Shown here: positions 39,031-51,349 of the stretch, piece by piece
Position numbering within the stretch: position 1 is the stretch's first letter
How the letters are laid out: every line of letters starts with the position of its first letter
Source of the DNA: Osmia lignaria lignaria
Taxonomy: Eukaryota > Arthropoda > Insecta > Hymenoptera > Megachilidae
Length of the DNA: 64,000 bases
Direction of reading: 5' to 3'
NCBI RefSeq assembly: GCF_051020975.1
Contig: NC_135040.1
Span: 1,295,501-1,359,500, forward strand
Made by a program: the position numbers and the translations under genes
The notes under the pieces: generated by a model
Told to the model about the DNA's origin: nothing
What the model saw: only the letters and a program-made list of their open reading frames with translations
Databases searched by the model: none

Positions 39031-41243
39031 TCCACCAGTCACAAGAAGACCCATGAGAATAACGCAATCTGATTGGTCGCGCCCGCCTCAGCTCACACGT
39101 ACTTTCGGTCATGACGTATGATTGGTCGAAGTGATCACATCTACTAATTGGACTCGTGTAAAACTAGGGGATCAGTCGATGTGTGTGTAGTATGCCCTCT
39201 TGCCCCTGTGCCGTCCCGCGAGACTTCTTGTCATCGGTGGACAGTACCTATACATATACATATGGGGTTTCTTCCCGTACATAGTCTCATCGGAGATGCC
39301 TACGGAGAAGGACGAGTACTCGGAGCACCACCATTTTTCCTTTGAGATGGTTTTTAAGAATCAACGAAATTTTTAATTTAGGTTGACAATCAAGTTTATT
39401 TATTGTTTATGTATTCGCATTTTTACAATAATTATATTCATATCCAATAGTTAGTTGGATAAATAGAATAATTGGGGATGTCAAACTCCATCTCATCAGT
39501 TAAGGATCAAGTTTTAGTCATTTCAATTACATTCTGCAATATCCATGCTTTTACTGTGACATGCACAATACACATAGTTTATATTCGGGTAATGCTAATG
39601 TAGTTTCCCCGATTTGTTTCATCCTAATATCGTTGCTTTAAACGTGGTTTAGACTTTTCATTATAACTGAGGAGTAAAGTAAGACGTGCACGTACAAAGG
39701 GTTAAGGAAACGTGTATGCCGTTAACGTCGTTAATTGATAAGACGGTCTCGATGAAATGTATAATACTCCCGTGATACTAAGCGCACATTTCTACATTCT
39801 GTATACCGGCAATAATTACCGCGAAAAATGTAGAAACATTTATTTCTGGATTAATTGATATGTCGTTGGGTTTTAAGCACGAAAAAGTTGCCTGTGGCGT
39901 GACAGAAACTCGTTAAACTTACAGATTAAGGTGAATGAAACAAACGACAAGAAAGACGCGAATGAAAGCATAAAAATGAAAAAGAAGCGTGAAAAGGTAT
40001 AAAATTGTTTCGTTTTACACTTTTCGCAATTTATAAAAGAATTTTGCTGAAATATTAAATCCAGCATTGAGCAAGATATGAATAAAATACGCAGTGAGAC
40101 AATCTTTAATGCATTATTCATTTATAAATAATATATTGTTGTTAAATGTGTCACAAAACATAATTATGAAAGTTGTTTTAAATTAATTATATAAAATATT
40201 CCCAGTTTAATGGCTGCTGTCATGTATTCTAGATTTTAATATTCAACTTTTCATATTGTTAGCCTTCACCTTGTTTTTACATACTCTATTAAATACAGCT
40301 TGGAACTTGAAATATACAGTGTGTCTCGCGTAAATGGAAACACTCCATTATTTCCTAAGTTATTAAAGATACAAGAAATTACTTTGGTGGTCATTGCATG
40401 GTGAGAGGGAGCAAGATTTTGACATAGACGAATTTTTTTTTGCATTGTTATTTTCATTAAGCTTGCATGTATACACTTGATTTTCATTTGTTTTCGAGAT
40501 ATTGCGCTAACTGGAGATTTTTCACGGGAGAAATTCACTTCAGTGGGTAATATCAGCCGGGGTCCTGTTCGCGTCTAAAGTTTGGGCCTGTCGTCCCGCT
40601 AGCCTCCCGTGGTATCCATTTCAACCAATCAACCGATTCAATCATTTGACGTAAAACAATTCTCGAGTATTAAATTATTTGTGTATGTTGTGTTAGTTGC
40701 GTCTGTATAGGAAAAATTCTATGTATTGTACGAAAGTTTTTAATTAATATCTCGGAAACTAATAGGAAGCCGAAGATACCACTTTATATTTGGGGTCCCC
40801 TCCCCCCTCATCCCTCTCCCTCAAAATTTCATCTTGATCGACGACCGGTCGTATTCGGAACTTTATCCATTATTTTTATTATTGTTTTATATTATTTGTT
40901 TTATTTTATTTTATTTAAAAAATTTGTTTATGAATTTACTTATGTCTAAACATCACATTCATTGAAGGTTTGCATTTTTAATTTTCTCTTTTCTTCTTTT
41001 AAATAGATTATTAATTAAGAAGCACTTTGTGGGATTTGAGGGAACGCGCGAATAATTGACTCGCGATGATGGGTAAAATATAGTTTATTATCTCGATGTT
41101 CTCCTCTCAACGTTCCAATTCTCACTTGTCAGTCATCCCTCGCCATGCACGCAGCGTCCTAAATCGCTCTCTTACACTCATTCGCGGTGTCAAATGTCCC
41201 GCGCCCGCTGGGTCCGTCGTCCCACAATTGTATCACCTGCATA

Positions 41244-42112
41244 CAGTAAAACCTGGATAAATGCAACGAAAGAATGCTTGGATAAGTGCAACATCGCTAT
41301 CCCCTCCACTTGGGGGGATCCCCCTAAACGAACCGAGCCGCTCGACGAGAAAACCGTGTAATATGATCCGACCGTAATATCGGTGTGACTAATACTAATT
41401 CAACGATAAAACTTTTTTATTTTTAACTTTTTCTCAATGAAACTGTTACTAATGCATTTGTGAGATTTTTCTGATTAAAATGATACCAAACTCGATATAG
41501 GTTGAATTATATTTATAAACAATAGTAATAGAATAAGCAACATAGAATTGAGACCACGACTGAATATAAATGATGTCGGCTGAATACAAAAGATGTGTAC
41601 GGACACAGAATCGGCATGTTGGCTACAAAGAAAACATGTGTACGGATTCAGAATCGACACCTCGCTTGGATAAATGCAACATTAAATGCCCAGAATCGAC
41701 ACCTCGCCTGGATAAATGAAACCTTTGAAACCAGAGCCGACACTGCGACTGGTTTTGATTTTGATCTCTCTTGCTTTTCGCCAACTTTTAACATCAATTT
41801 TAGCAAGTAATTATAATTGAAACTATATCGTGTTTGATACCACTTTAATCACAAAAATCTCACCAATTCGTTAGTAAGTTTCAATAACAAAAAGTCAAAA
41901 ATAAAAAAGTTTTATAGTTGAATTAGTATAGTCACACCGATACGTTTCGGCTCTTTCCTTTCATCATCGGACCTCTCTCTTTCCGCCACTGTCTGTCCCT
42001 TTCTACGTTCACGCTTGGCTGGTCGTCGCGTGTAACCCGAGGTTCGACACCTCGCTTGGATAAATGCAACCACTGGGTCCCAACCTTGGTTGCATTTATC
42101 CAGGTTTTACTG
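41244..42112. mobile_element. CAGTAAAACCTGG family MITE, 869 bp
   Basis: TA flanks the ends CAGTAAAACCTGGATAAATG and its reverse complement. It contains the shared ~140-bp module twice in opposite orientation (about 41340-41500 and 41815-41950). It also has repeated TCGACACCTCGCTTGGATAA units as in 24586-25150. Non-coding. Confidence 0.85.
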
Positions 42113-42871
42113 TAATGCAAAACTACTCTATAATAGAGATGTAAATTTCTGTTGTTACAAAATGTTAAAATCTTCCCATAAAAAGAAATGTGTTTAGGTA
42201 ACATCTTTCTTTCATTTAGTTATTTTTGTTATTTACTACATGCGATAAATCAATAATAAAACAGATTACTTAATTCTAGTAAAGAATCTTAGAATTGTGT
42301 ACATACATGTAACAAAATATTCGGTCGGTGAATATGTATAACGATTTTAAAAACAGTTTATAATTACAAAGGCACTGTGTAAGTGTGCGAAATAGAATTA
42401 AGAAGAGAAATACTTTCGCGTTCATGAAAATTCCTTCACGTTCTACGGTTGAATTTAAATTAGAAAAATTCTAATTAAGTCGAGCTATACGAAAAATCTT
42501 GTTTTTCAAGCACAAGTGATACATGTAAATTCATCTTGTTCAAATGTTGATCAAGGTAACACTGAATATTAAACTTGATTACGACCATGTTCATATTTAA
42601 CTGCATTTATTTTTAAAGGTTAATATAAACATTTTCGTATTTCAAGCAACCCTTTCGCAACCCTTGAAAGTTGTAAATACGAAATAGAGATTAGAAATGA
42701 ATAATTCTGAAAATCGTAATGAATCCCTCTTTCTAAATTTTCAAGCTCGGCACATGCTGAAACTGATCTCATCACTAATTATTGAACCTCCAATTTGATT
42801 TTCTGTACATTTTTCCTAATGTTAAAGTACAAGTTGATTTTTCGGTATTAAAAACTTTTTTCATTAACTAC

Positions 42872-43936
42872 CTAAAGCTGAGTATCCACCTGTATCAAAC
42901 GCTCGTATCGTATCACCGTTCCCAACCCTTTTGAATAGGCAGACGTTGTCTCGTTGCATGCCACGACGTGCTACGGCTCGGACAATATTTCTTCGTCTCT
43001 TGAAAGAAACTCCTATAGGCGAGAAGTTTCGATTTCCTGCATGCTGTTTCTTTATTGTAATTGTCCTAACCATATCGTGTTTGGTATCATTTTAATCAGG
43101 AAAACGTCACAAATATCTTGGTAAAAGTTTTATAAGAAAAAAATGAAAAATAACAAAGTTCAGTCATTGCATTAGTATTATCTCACTGATATATCCGATT
43201 CCAGATCATATTATCTCGAGCCTCAAGTGTCATGTTTCCACTTGACATAGCATTTCGGGCCTTCGCCTGGGTATGTTGTTTTTACGTTTCAAGTGGTCTC
43301 CGAACCTATCCTTTGAACAGCAAGAAACCGACAATTTTCGGATCGGCCCGTTCCTTCACCTCCGTATCACAGCCCAATAGAACTTTCGATATTCGACAAC
43401 GGAAAAATCTCTGGATAATTAACATTGTCCTTTTTCAATAATCACAGAGGTTCTTATTAACATTGCTCTTTTATGTACAGCGTATCACCGAAGATAATTG
43501 ATCTGTTTAAATATATTTAGACGATAAAATTTGTCTAAATTAAATTAGATTAAGTTCATAAATAATTTCATCGATTTTGAAATGAATCCAATAATACTGC
43601 AAGATTTCAAATAAATTGAAACCCAAGTGACGGCATGAAACGCTATGTCAAGTGCAAACGCATAAACCTTTTCTTCGATGCAACGGCAAAGAATCGACAA
43701 ATTTTTCGGATGGGTCCGTTGCCTCCGTTCCTTTGGAACGGCACGCAGCAAAACGAAACTCCTCGCCTGTAGTGGCCCAGTCCTATTGCCGAACCGTTTC
43801 TATCAAGAAACGAAGAAATATTGTCCGAGCCGTAGCACGCCGTGGCATGCAACGAGGCAACGTCTGCCTATTCGAAAGGGTTCGGAACGGTGATACGATA
43901 AACAGCGTTTAATACAGGTGGATACTCGGCTTAAGA
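42872..43936. mobile_element. GAGTATCCACC-family inverted-repeat element, ~1.06 kb
   Basis: Left GAGTATCCACCTGTATCAAA and right, inward GAGTATCCACCTGTATTAAA, open inverted repeats of about 190 bp. These include CAGACGTTG, CATGCCACG and GCTCGGACAATATTTCTTCG. A second inner inverted pair (CACTTGACATAGC, near 43240 and 43640) lies inside. The left terminus CTAAAGC and the right GCTTAAG hint at a TTAA duplication but do not prove it. Part of the interior (about 43066-43205) is the module shared with the CAGTAAAACC family. Short open frames across it are artefacts of the inverted repeats. Confidence 0.7.
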
Positions 43937-44161
43937 ACTAGCTTTATTAGAAATTAATAGAGAAATAGAAAATTCGAAAATAGAAATTAATAAATTTCTC
44001 GCTACTGCCTAATATCAACTAAATCATGATGAGTCCATCAATTCATAACGTCATTCTGAAATAATTACTTTATTTATCGCTAGTTTGTAGCATTAAAAAA
44101 AATAAGCATCCGAGTTTGGTATCTTTTCTTTAATAAGACTTATTGTTAGAAGAAAATAATA

Positions 44162-44549
44162 CAGTAGTCTCTCGTCATATTGCGTCGGACCAGGTTATAG
44201 AAGTGGAAAGTTTCCTGGAATATTATACATATATAGTTCTCAATTCGTTCTTTTAATTATGTGCGCCTAAAATCAATCATCCGTTTCCAAATTAGGGTGG
44301 ATATTCCTTTTAAATAATAATCTTTACCTTAGAAGTGAAATTAAATTATAGTATGCTCTCGTTATATTGCCACGTGAACGATTTGTCCTTCACACTGATT
44401 TTCAAGCATACAAGTGCCAAGCTTTGGAAAGGAGAGGGTAAAAATGTGTCACCTTTGTAGGCTATAATGATGTAACAGCGATATTAGTCGGCTTGAAAAT
44501 CCGCGTAAAGAACAAATCGCTCATGTGGCAATATAACGATTATTTATTG
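44162..44549. mobile_element. CTCTCGTTATATTG family, two partial copies in tandem
   Basis: It starts CAGTAGTCTCTCGTCATATT and has a second left-type end near 44350 (AGTATGCTCTCGTTATATTG). The right end matches the inward motif GTTATATTGCCACATGAGCG. Related to 587-1076 and 59536-59732. Confidence 0.55.
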
Positions 44550-45029
44550 TATATTGAATTTCGAATTAAATAATGAATACATTGTAAGCTACTTATTTCC
44601 AGTTATAATAAACATGCATGATGCAATATTTTTCAACTTTTCGAAAGATGATAATAACTGCAATTAATTACATATTTTGGTTAATTATTTCCCATATTTA
44701 CAGTGGTATAATTTTGTACATTCATGAGTTGTGATAAAGTCAGTGCAAACGAAAAACAGCTCTTTTTAGAGCTGTTACATTTTCACAAGGAGAAAAGGTT
44801 AAAGGTAATTAATTTTCGTTCCCATTTGCATTTTCAATTACTGTTCCTTTTAGGGAGGAGGAATAACTCGAACAAAAGCTGGGCTGATTAACTTATTTCA
44901 ATCCACTGATTACTACTTACAATTAGTTAGAAGAACTCATGAAAATGTATTAATTTTTTTTTTCATAATGTTTGAATACATTGACTTTAGCAGACAATTG
45001 ATTGCATTCTAATTTTAAGATTTGTTTTT

Positions 45030-45690
45030 AACCGACTTCGAAAAAGGAGGAGGTTACTCAATTCGATCAGTATATGTATGTATATTGTTTTTTTCTGTGT
45101 GTTCACCGATTACTCCGAGATGGATGGACCAATCGGAACGAAGCTTGTTGCATCTTGTACCGTATAACTCCCCATTGGTCCCGTGAAAAATTATTTTGCA
45201 TTTTTTCATTCCTAACGATTTTTTTTTCTTAATGTATGTTCGACGATTACTCTGAGACGGATGGACCAATCGGAACAAAACCTTTTGAATCTTGTAGAGT
45301 ATAACTCCCCATTGGTCCCGTAAAAAATATATTTTGAATCTTTTCATTCCTAACAACTTTTATTGCAAAAAACGTATTGGTTCATTTATATTTTTTCGGC
45401 GTTCACTCTACAAGGAATACACCGATCGCGATGAAACTTTTCACATCTCGTAGATCTTCCCATGATGATCCCATTTGCAAAAATTTAAGTAACTTCTTAT
45501 TGTTAATAACTATTGTTATTTAAAAAACCTATTCTTTAGGGTTACTCTGCAAGGAATGTACCGATCACGATGAAACCTCTCATATCTAATAGGAGATATT
45601 TCCACGATGATCCTACTTGCTTAAATGTACGGAACTTGTTATCGTTAATAACTATCGTTATTGCAATTAACCAATAAGAACGGTAAATCT
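45030..45690 (+). repeat. Tandem array of ~140-bp units in two subtypes
   Basis: After CCGACTTCGAAAAAGGAGGA come two units with GGATGGACCAATCGGAAC and ATAACTCCCCATTGGTCCCG. Two more follow with CACTCTACAAGGAATACACC-like sequence, then CGATGAAAC and TTGTTAATAACTATTGTTAT. Spacing is 130-145 bases. All four share an ACCGATCG-like core followed by GAA. The CCGACTT...GGAGG leader recurs at 45838. Confidence 0.7.
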
Positions 45691-45719
45691 CCTTACGGCA
45701 TCCTACAAATACTACTCGT

Positions 45720-46665
45720 TCCACTAAAAAGTGTGAAATAAAATAATTTTTAATAAGAAATACAACCGACTTCAAAATGCACTACTCATTTCTACAACAA
45801 AATGCACTAAAAAGTATCAAATAATTTCTATTTTTATCCGACTTTGAAAAGGAGGATGGTACTCATTTCGATGTATTTTTTTTTTATTTATACAAATACC
45901 CAACAGCTATTAATAAAACCTATTTATTCGTTAAATAGTATATTAAATACATTTCAACCTTTTCGGAGGCGGCGCAAAATTAAAAATATCAGAATAAACA
46001 ATGTTGCCAATAATCATTTGATTACGGTATGGCGCATTTGGTAATTAATAAATCGTAAGAAAAAAAATACGAAACGTTATAAATACGGCTAATAACATCT
46101 GTAATTGTAACGATTGCATCAGAAGGTGGCAACATTTCTGATGTACATGAAATTGAATCGACTTCATTAGTATGTGAATGCCATGGATCTAAGAACCTAT
46201 GGACGGAGCTCTCGGCGCGGGGGTTGCTAAATTTGCGGCAGTGGGGCTGTTTCTTTCTAGAATATGCCGCGATCGGGTCTTTCCGCCGCATACTCAATGA
46301 TTCCAGATAGACCACACATTCTACACGCACTAACACGGACTCCGCACCGTGTTGTCGAGTTATATAGGAAAGAGACAGATATACACGCTTCGCCTATATT
46401 CGGCTACTCAAAAGTTGACAATCGGGACTGTTGAAGAAAATTTGTTAATTTTGCGCCGCCTCCGAAAAGGTTGAAATGTATTTAGTATACTATTTAACGA
46501 TCAAATAGGTTTTATTAATAGGTTTTATTAATAATTGGGTATTTATATAAATGAAATAGAAATTATTTCATTAGGAAAAAGAAATTATTTCATACTTTTT
46601 AGTGCATTTCGTTGTAGAAATGAAGTATACGTTATTTTACACTTTTTAGTGCATTTTGAAGTCGG
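45720..46665. mobile_element. Large fold-back element with GGCGGCGC arms
   Basis: Left arm 45892-45984 contains AATAAAACCTATTTATTCG and TTTTCGGAGGCGGCGC. Right arm 46444-46546 contains the reverse complement of the same blocks in inverse order. Outside them, weaker inverted similarity includes GCACTAAAAAGT and CCGACTTCAAAATGCACTA (left) against TTTTTAGTGCATTTC and GCATTTTGAAGTCGG (right). The core (about 45990-46440) is unique here and richer in GC. A 104-codon minus frame there matches nothing I recognise. One diverged arm recurs alone at 55206-55345. Confidence 0.65.
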
Positions 46666-47420
46666 CTGTATTTTTTTTTTTAAATTATTTTATTGTTTTC
46701 CTTCTTGTTCCTTGTAATGTAATTGTATTCTTTCGTCTTTCTGACAAGGCCCAATTGGAGACAGTCCTTTGTGCTCTCTCGTCGAAGCTCGTTGACGAGC
46801 TTTCCTGGCAATTACGCCATGTAGAAGTTACACTTTAACGAGTGTAGTGAACATTGTGCTGTACAGAAAAAACTCGTCTCTGAAGTATTGTTCATTTGTT
46901 GATAAGAATTGGAATTCTGAAAGCCTTTTATTCAAATCCTTCGTTCTTTGATTTTGAAACATAATTGCAAATCAAAGTATTAAATCGTTGTAGTATATTT
47001 ATTTTTTTTATTTAAAATATTGAAATAATGGTTCGTTTGTTGATGGGAACAAGAAATTAAATTGATGGGAACTAAAAGTGACCTACTCTCAGATATGAAT
47101 ATTCGTAGATTACGACTTTCGAAAGTTTAATCACGATTAAGCTTAGAAAGTAAATAAAAATTTGAAAAAGTACATTTTAATTTTAGATGTCTAATATATT
47201 TTTATAAATTTTTATGTTATTCCAATATTCCAAAAGTGTACATTATGATTAGATAAGTAATGTATTGTTATTTGTGGTATAGTAAAAAGAATAATACTTT
47301 AGGTAGACCGGATTCAATATACAACAAATTATGAAAATGTTTCACTCCACGCTCATGAGATCGTAATGAGCTCGTCGCATTTCCTTTTGTTACGTTCGAT
47401 TTATATCTCGATGGTCGAAT

Positions 47421-49927
47421 TTAAACGGCATGCGACTTTATCCAGTCAATTTGAGCTGACACACGTGTATAGACACTGGGATATTCAGTAAGGGCACAAC
47501 CCCTCGACCAAGATACGAGACCAGTGAGTTCTCCATTGACAATCAATGGACCACCAGAGTCACCCTATCAAATCAAAAAACACAATTTTCTAAATACAAT
47601 TCAACTGAAAGAAAATACAAAATAATTCTGGCAAACTGTCAATACGTTATCGTTATTAATGCTCTAGTAAAATAATAAAATGACGAATTATCGGTTTGCT
47701 TATCAAAGTTGATATAAACTAGTAGCACGCTTTGCTAATGTCATACGCAATTCTTTTAAAAAATACTCTTCTTTGTTCTTAGCTATCTGTAATAATTAGC
47801 TGTTATCGTAAATCTTGCATGCTACATACGTTGCATATTCCCTTCTTTACGCTTGGGTAGTAAGCACAAACTTGCGAATCATATACTTTTCGGATGTCTT
47901 TGTAACTGTATTTGCAGTATTCTTGATCAGCGATCAAGATGTTAACACGTTGTAGGTGAACGGGTGCGGGACCACCTTCCTGTAATTGTCAGATTTTAGA
48001 AAAGTGTCGTTCAGTTTGAATAAAAATTTTAATTTGCTAGCAAATATTTTTTTACGTACGTTTTTTCGACCAATTGAGAAAATTTTCAATATAAATTTTA
48101 TTTTGTCATTCATATTATTTATTACTTGAACAGTATGGCAACTTTTACTACTTTTACAAATTTAGTATAATAAAGAATTATGCTACTTACCCGTCTGCCC
48201 CATCCAGAGACTACTGCAGTATCATTGGCTTTAACAACTTGGTTCTTTGATGGAAGTTGGACAAAAGCAATTTGTTCGGACTTCACAAATGGTTTCTCGA
48301 CCTATAGAAATATTTATTTAGGTAAAAATTTCAGAAGGTTAGTGGTATATAAGTGAAGAAATATTTTTATTCTAAATACCTTGAGCAGAGCAATGTCGTT
48401 CTTCCATGAATCAGTTTTGTTATACTTTTCGTTAATGATGATTTCCTTAACATAGTGTTCAGACTTTGGAGCAGTCAAATTTATCGTACCAGCAATTACC
48501 TTGATAGTTGCCGCTGTTGTGCTTAAAGAAATGTCAGTTTCTTCGTTATTATTACCTTCTTATGAACGTTCACACTAACGTAGTTTTATGTAAATTCTTG
48601 AAATCCTTACTAATAGACACAACTAGCGGCGGTGATAACATAGTTTTCATTAAGAATGGATCCACCACAGAAATGGAACGAACTGTCCTTACCTTGAAGG
48701 GACACCTAACAACATACGGATATGTTGTAGTAATTTCAGGAAATTCAATAAGTAATGTGTACAGATGTGACACATAATATTCTTAACACACTCATTATTT
48801 ATGTTTATTTATTCAATGTTGCATTCAATTAAATTTTGTTAATAAAATTATTTAATTTGAACTTTTAACATGCATTCAAGATTCAAAATTACCCCGGGTA
48901 TAATGCTTACGAAGTTAATGAATTGTTATTCCTCTTTTTAAAGAAGATTAATTTTTTTTCTTTTGCAAAAAGCTGTACATATTGTTGTTTTTAACTAACC
49001 TGGTAGGGGATTTCTCCTACTTTAGCATTCTCTCCGTTCACGATCCTAGGATCAAATCTCAGTATCCCAGCTACGTAAATAATAACAGAACCGAATAATT
49101 AGTGTAGCGCAGTAATTACGGATGGAGCCGTTGTTCATTAGTGTAAGTTGACACCAATTGCATCTATTTGTTATCTAGTTCTATTTAATCGCACAGATTA
49201 CAATTTGCAATCACTAACAGTCCAGCAATTCTTTGCTTTACACGAAGTAGAGAATTGTTTTATAATCTGTAGGAGAGGGGAGAAAAAGGCGTTTCGCCCC
49301 GAGTCGTCTGTCAGACTCGTCCAGTGGAGCTGACAACAAACGATTCCTAACCCCAGGACACCTATCGTACCGTTATTCGGAACTTATACAGGGTGATTCT
49401 CTCGCTACGCAAGACAAAAACCGTGCCGCACAATGGAATCCCTGCTGTTCCGTTTCTTGTCTTCGTTTCAGCCATAAACACACACAGAGCAGTCTTGGGT
49501 CCGGCGATATGGCCCTTGGGTCTCTTTACGTGCGTAAACAGCAAGGTTCGATTGTGTGGCACAGCTTTTGTCTTACGTAGCGAGAGAATCACACTGTATA
49601 TATTCGAACGGCATGCCAGACGAGCGCTTGCGAGAGAACACCGATCAACTCGCCGCTACCTAGCGTCCCCAGCCCGAACTCAAGGCGTCCGGGGAGACGA
49701 AACTCTTTCGTCCGCTCCACTCAACGCCTACAAATCATATTAACACTGATGATTAACACTAGGGCGTAAATGTTTATTTGAGAATATTTTATTCAGTACT
49801 TTTTTATTATTGCATATTTAACTTTTCAAAATATTTTAATCGAATCAATCAAAATGAATAATAATTGTGATCACTTACCGTTGGAGAGGGATAAGAGTGT
49901 GAAAAGAGACAAAGTTGTTAGTAGCAT
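47421..49927 (-). CDS. Chymotrypsin-like S1A serine protease homolog (catalytic His replaced)
   Basis: Seven coding exons: 49879-49927, 49000-49070, 48611-48705, 48380-48521, 48191-48301, 47830-47979 and 47421-47564. All have GT/AG borders and matching phases; the product is 253 residues. MLLTTLSLFTLLSLS is a signal peptide. Activation cleavage is expected at R25 before IVNG. The trypsin fold is complete. The histidine block reads ITAASCV with Ser68 where His57 belongs. Asp114 in NDIALLK and Ser209 in GDSGGPL are intact. Cysteines pair as 53-69, 164-178 and 205-229 in the family pattern. The pocket has Gly203, Ser226 and Ser236 at positions 189, 216 and 226. Without His57 ordinary proteolysis should fail, so I infer a secreted non-catalytic homolog of the kind used in clotting, melanisation or gut roles; a sequence error is the alternative. 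It lies antisense in an intron of the Ig gene. Confidence 0.93.
49389..49596. mobile_element. CAGGGTGATYC family MITE in the first protease intron
   Basis: TA flanks CAGGGTGATTCTCTCGCTAC and an inverted partner whose end reads CAGTGTGATTCTCTCGCTAC. The arms pair through AAGACAAAA and GTGCCRCACAATSGAA. It occupies about a quarter of the 808-bp intron between the signal-peptide exon and the second exon. Both strands show a short open frame, as expected of a hairpin. Confidence 0.85.
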
Positions 49928-49955
49928 GATTCCGTATGAATTGTTCGCCAAAGGA

Positions 49956-49988
49956 GACTGCTAAAATCTCGCTGATGGCTATTTTATA
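49956..49988 (-). promoter_or_regulatory. Core promoter of the protease homolog (TATA plus initiator-like site)
   Basis: On the minus strand TATAAAAT occupies 49988-49981. An initiator-like GCAGTC sits with its A at 49959, 29 bases downstream of the first T of the TATA box. The ATG (49927) would follow a 5' leader of about 32 bases. This spacing supports 49927 as the true start. Confidence 0.7.
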
Positions 49989-50932
49989 TGTATATCCCCA
50001 CTACGGTCTTTCAAAACTGGACAAGTTCATTTCGCAAGTCTCAAGATTAGATAGATACTGTGATTTGTGTTCTATCAACACGTCGATTTCGTGATTGATT
50101 CAGATTGTCGCGATTAATTATTTTCCGACAATATTTCAAACGTTAATTGATAATCTCCGATCATGTGTAAAGCTTACTCTCTCGACTGCTTTATTTCCTT
50201 CGTATTTGGCAACGTTTGCAAGAAACGTTTCTGCTTAATTATAGGATATTTCTAACGAGTGAAATTAACTTATAATGATTTGCAAGGTAATTTGAGGGTT
50301 CATGGGTTCATGCAAGGGTTCATCGACATATCAAGCGAGTATACAAAGTACAATTTCGGTTTTTTCCCTGAATTTTGGATATGATAAGTGAGGACTGATT
50401 GTATTAGCAATTAAAATCGATAAATGATTCAGGTAAGTGAAGAAGATTCATCTTATTGATTAATCTTGATTCATTTATTTTATCTGTTGCTGCTTAAAAA
50501 TGTTTGTCTGTAAAATGAAGATTTATCTACTGTTCGCAATCGTCATGCTATTCTAGGATAAAAGTATCGTTACATTTATTTTATTCTTTTATAATAATTC
50601 TACTTTTACTTATTATGCAATTCAGGCGTAAAATTTTTACTTGATAGCAAGACATTTGGAAAGAATTCTTATCTCTTGGTCTGTATACAAAATATATTGA
50701 GTACCAAATAGAACTAATAGTACTATATGGAATTAATAATTGTTAATTTAATCAAAGTTTACAATTGCGAAGTCCAATAATTTTTTATCTGCGTGAACTG
50801 ATAGGGGTTCGTCTTAAGGAAGTGACTTGTCATTTTATATCAACAAATTATCAGATCAAGATCGGCCTGATACAGAAGTGCCCACTTGAGATCAAAAATG
50901 CGGACGCGGGCGCCTCTGTATTGCGATGCTAC

Positions 50933-51349
50933 TGTTACGTGCGGGGCGCGCGTGTGTGCTCGGGACGCTACCGTAAGTGACAGCCGTTGTATGAGTATAA
51001 AAGTATGTGATGTAGTAGTGTGGTAGTCGAGCTATGTGATTAACGGTAACAATTTCTATTGTTATTGGGCCAAAAATGTTGTGAGTTCGGAAATACACTA
51101 ATCCCATACGGGCCCTTTCATCAGATCGCTAATATTACAGGATTGATAAAGGAGGCTAATAAAAAGGTTATGTTAGAGTAAATGAGAATCGATTAAGGTG
51201 AACCAAAAATAGTATATTATAAAATAAAAATATAAAAATAGAATGTTATAAAAAAAATATTAAAGTATATAAAAATAGTATATTATCAAAGTATAAAAGA
51301 AAATATGGTATAAATGTATAAAAGAGTATATCAAAGTATAAAAGAAAAA
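50933..51349 (+). mobile_element. 5' part of a TGTTACG-group LTR, truncated
   Basis: It starts TGTTACGTGCGGGGCGCG and includes GTGAGTTCGGAAATACACTA and CCCATACGGGCCCTTTCATC. It then has a TATAAAAT-rich tract, as in the LTR at 32844. It stops where the fold-back element begins (about 51350), and the rest of the LTR was not found beyond that element. Confidence 0.7.

Noticed and set aside
40319..40350. CAGTGTGTCTCGCGTAAATG as an element end
   Set aside because: It resembles known mariner ends, but the partner terminus was not found.
43545..43912. Four overlapping frames on both strands
   Set aside because: They mirror each other in the inverted repeats of the 42872-43936 element.
46022..46336. 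104-codon minus-strand frame as a gene
   Set aside because: No recognisable domain, lies between the arms of a fold-back repeat, and no promoter or splice context was seen.
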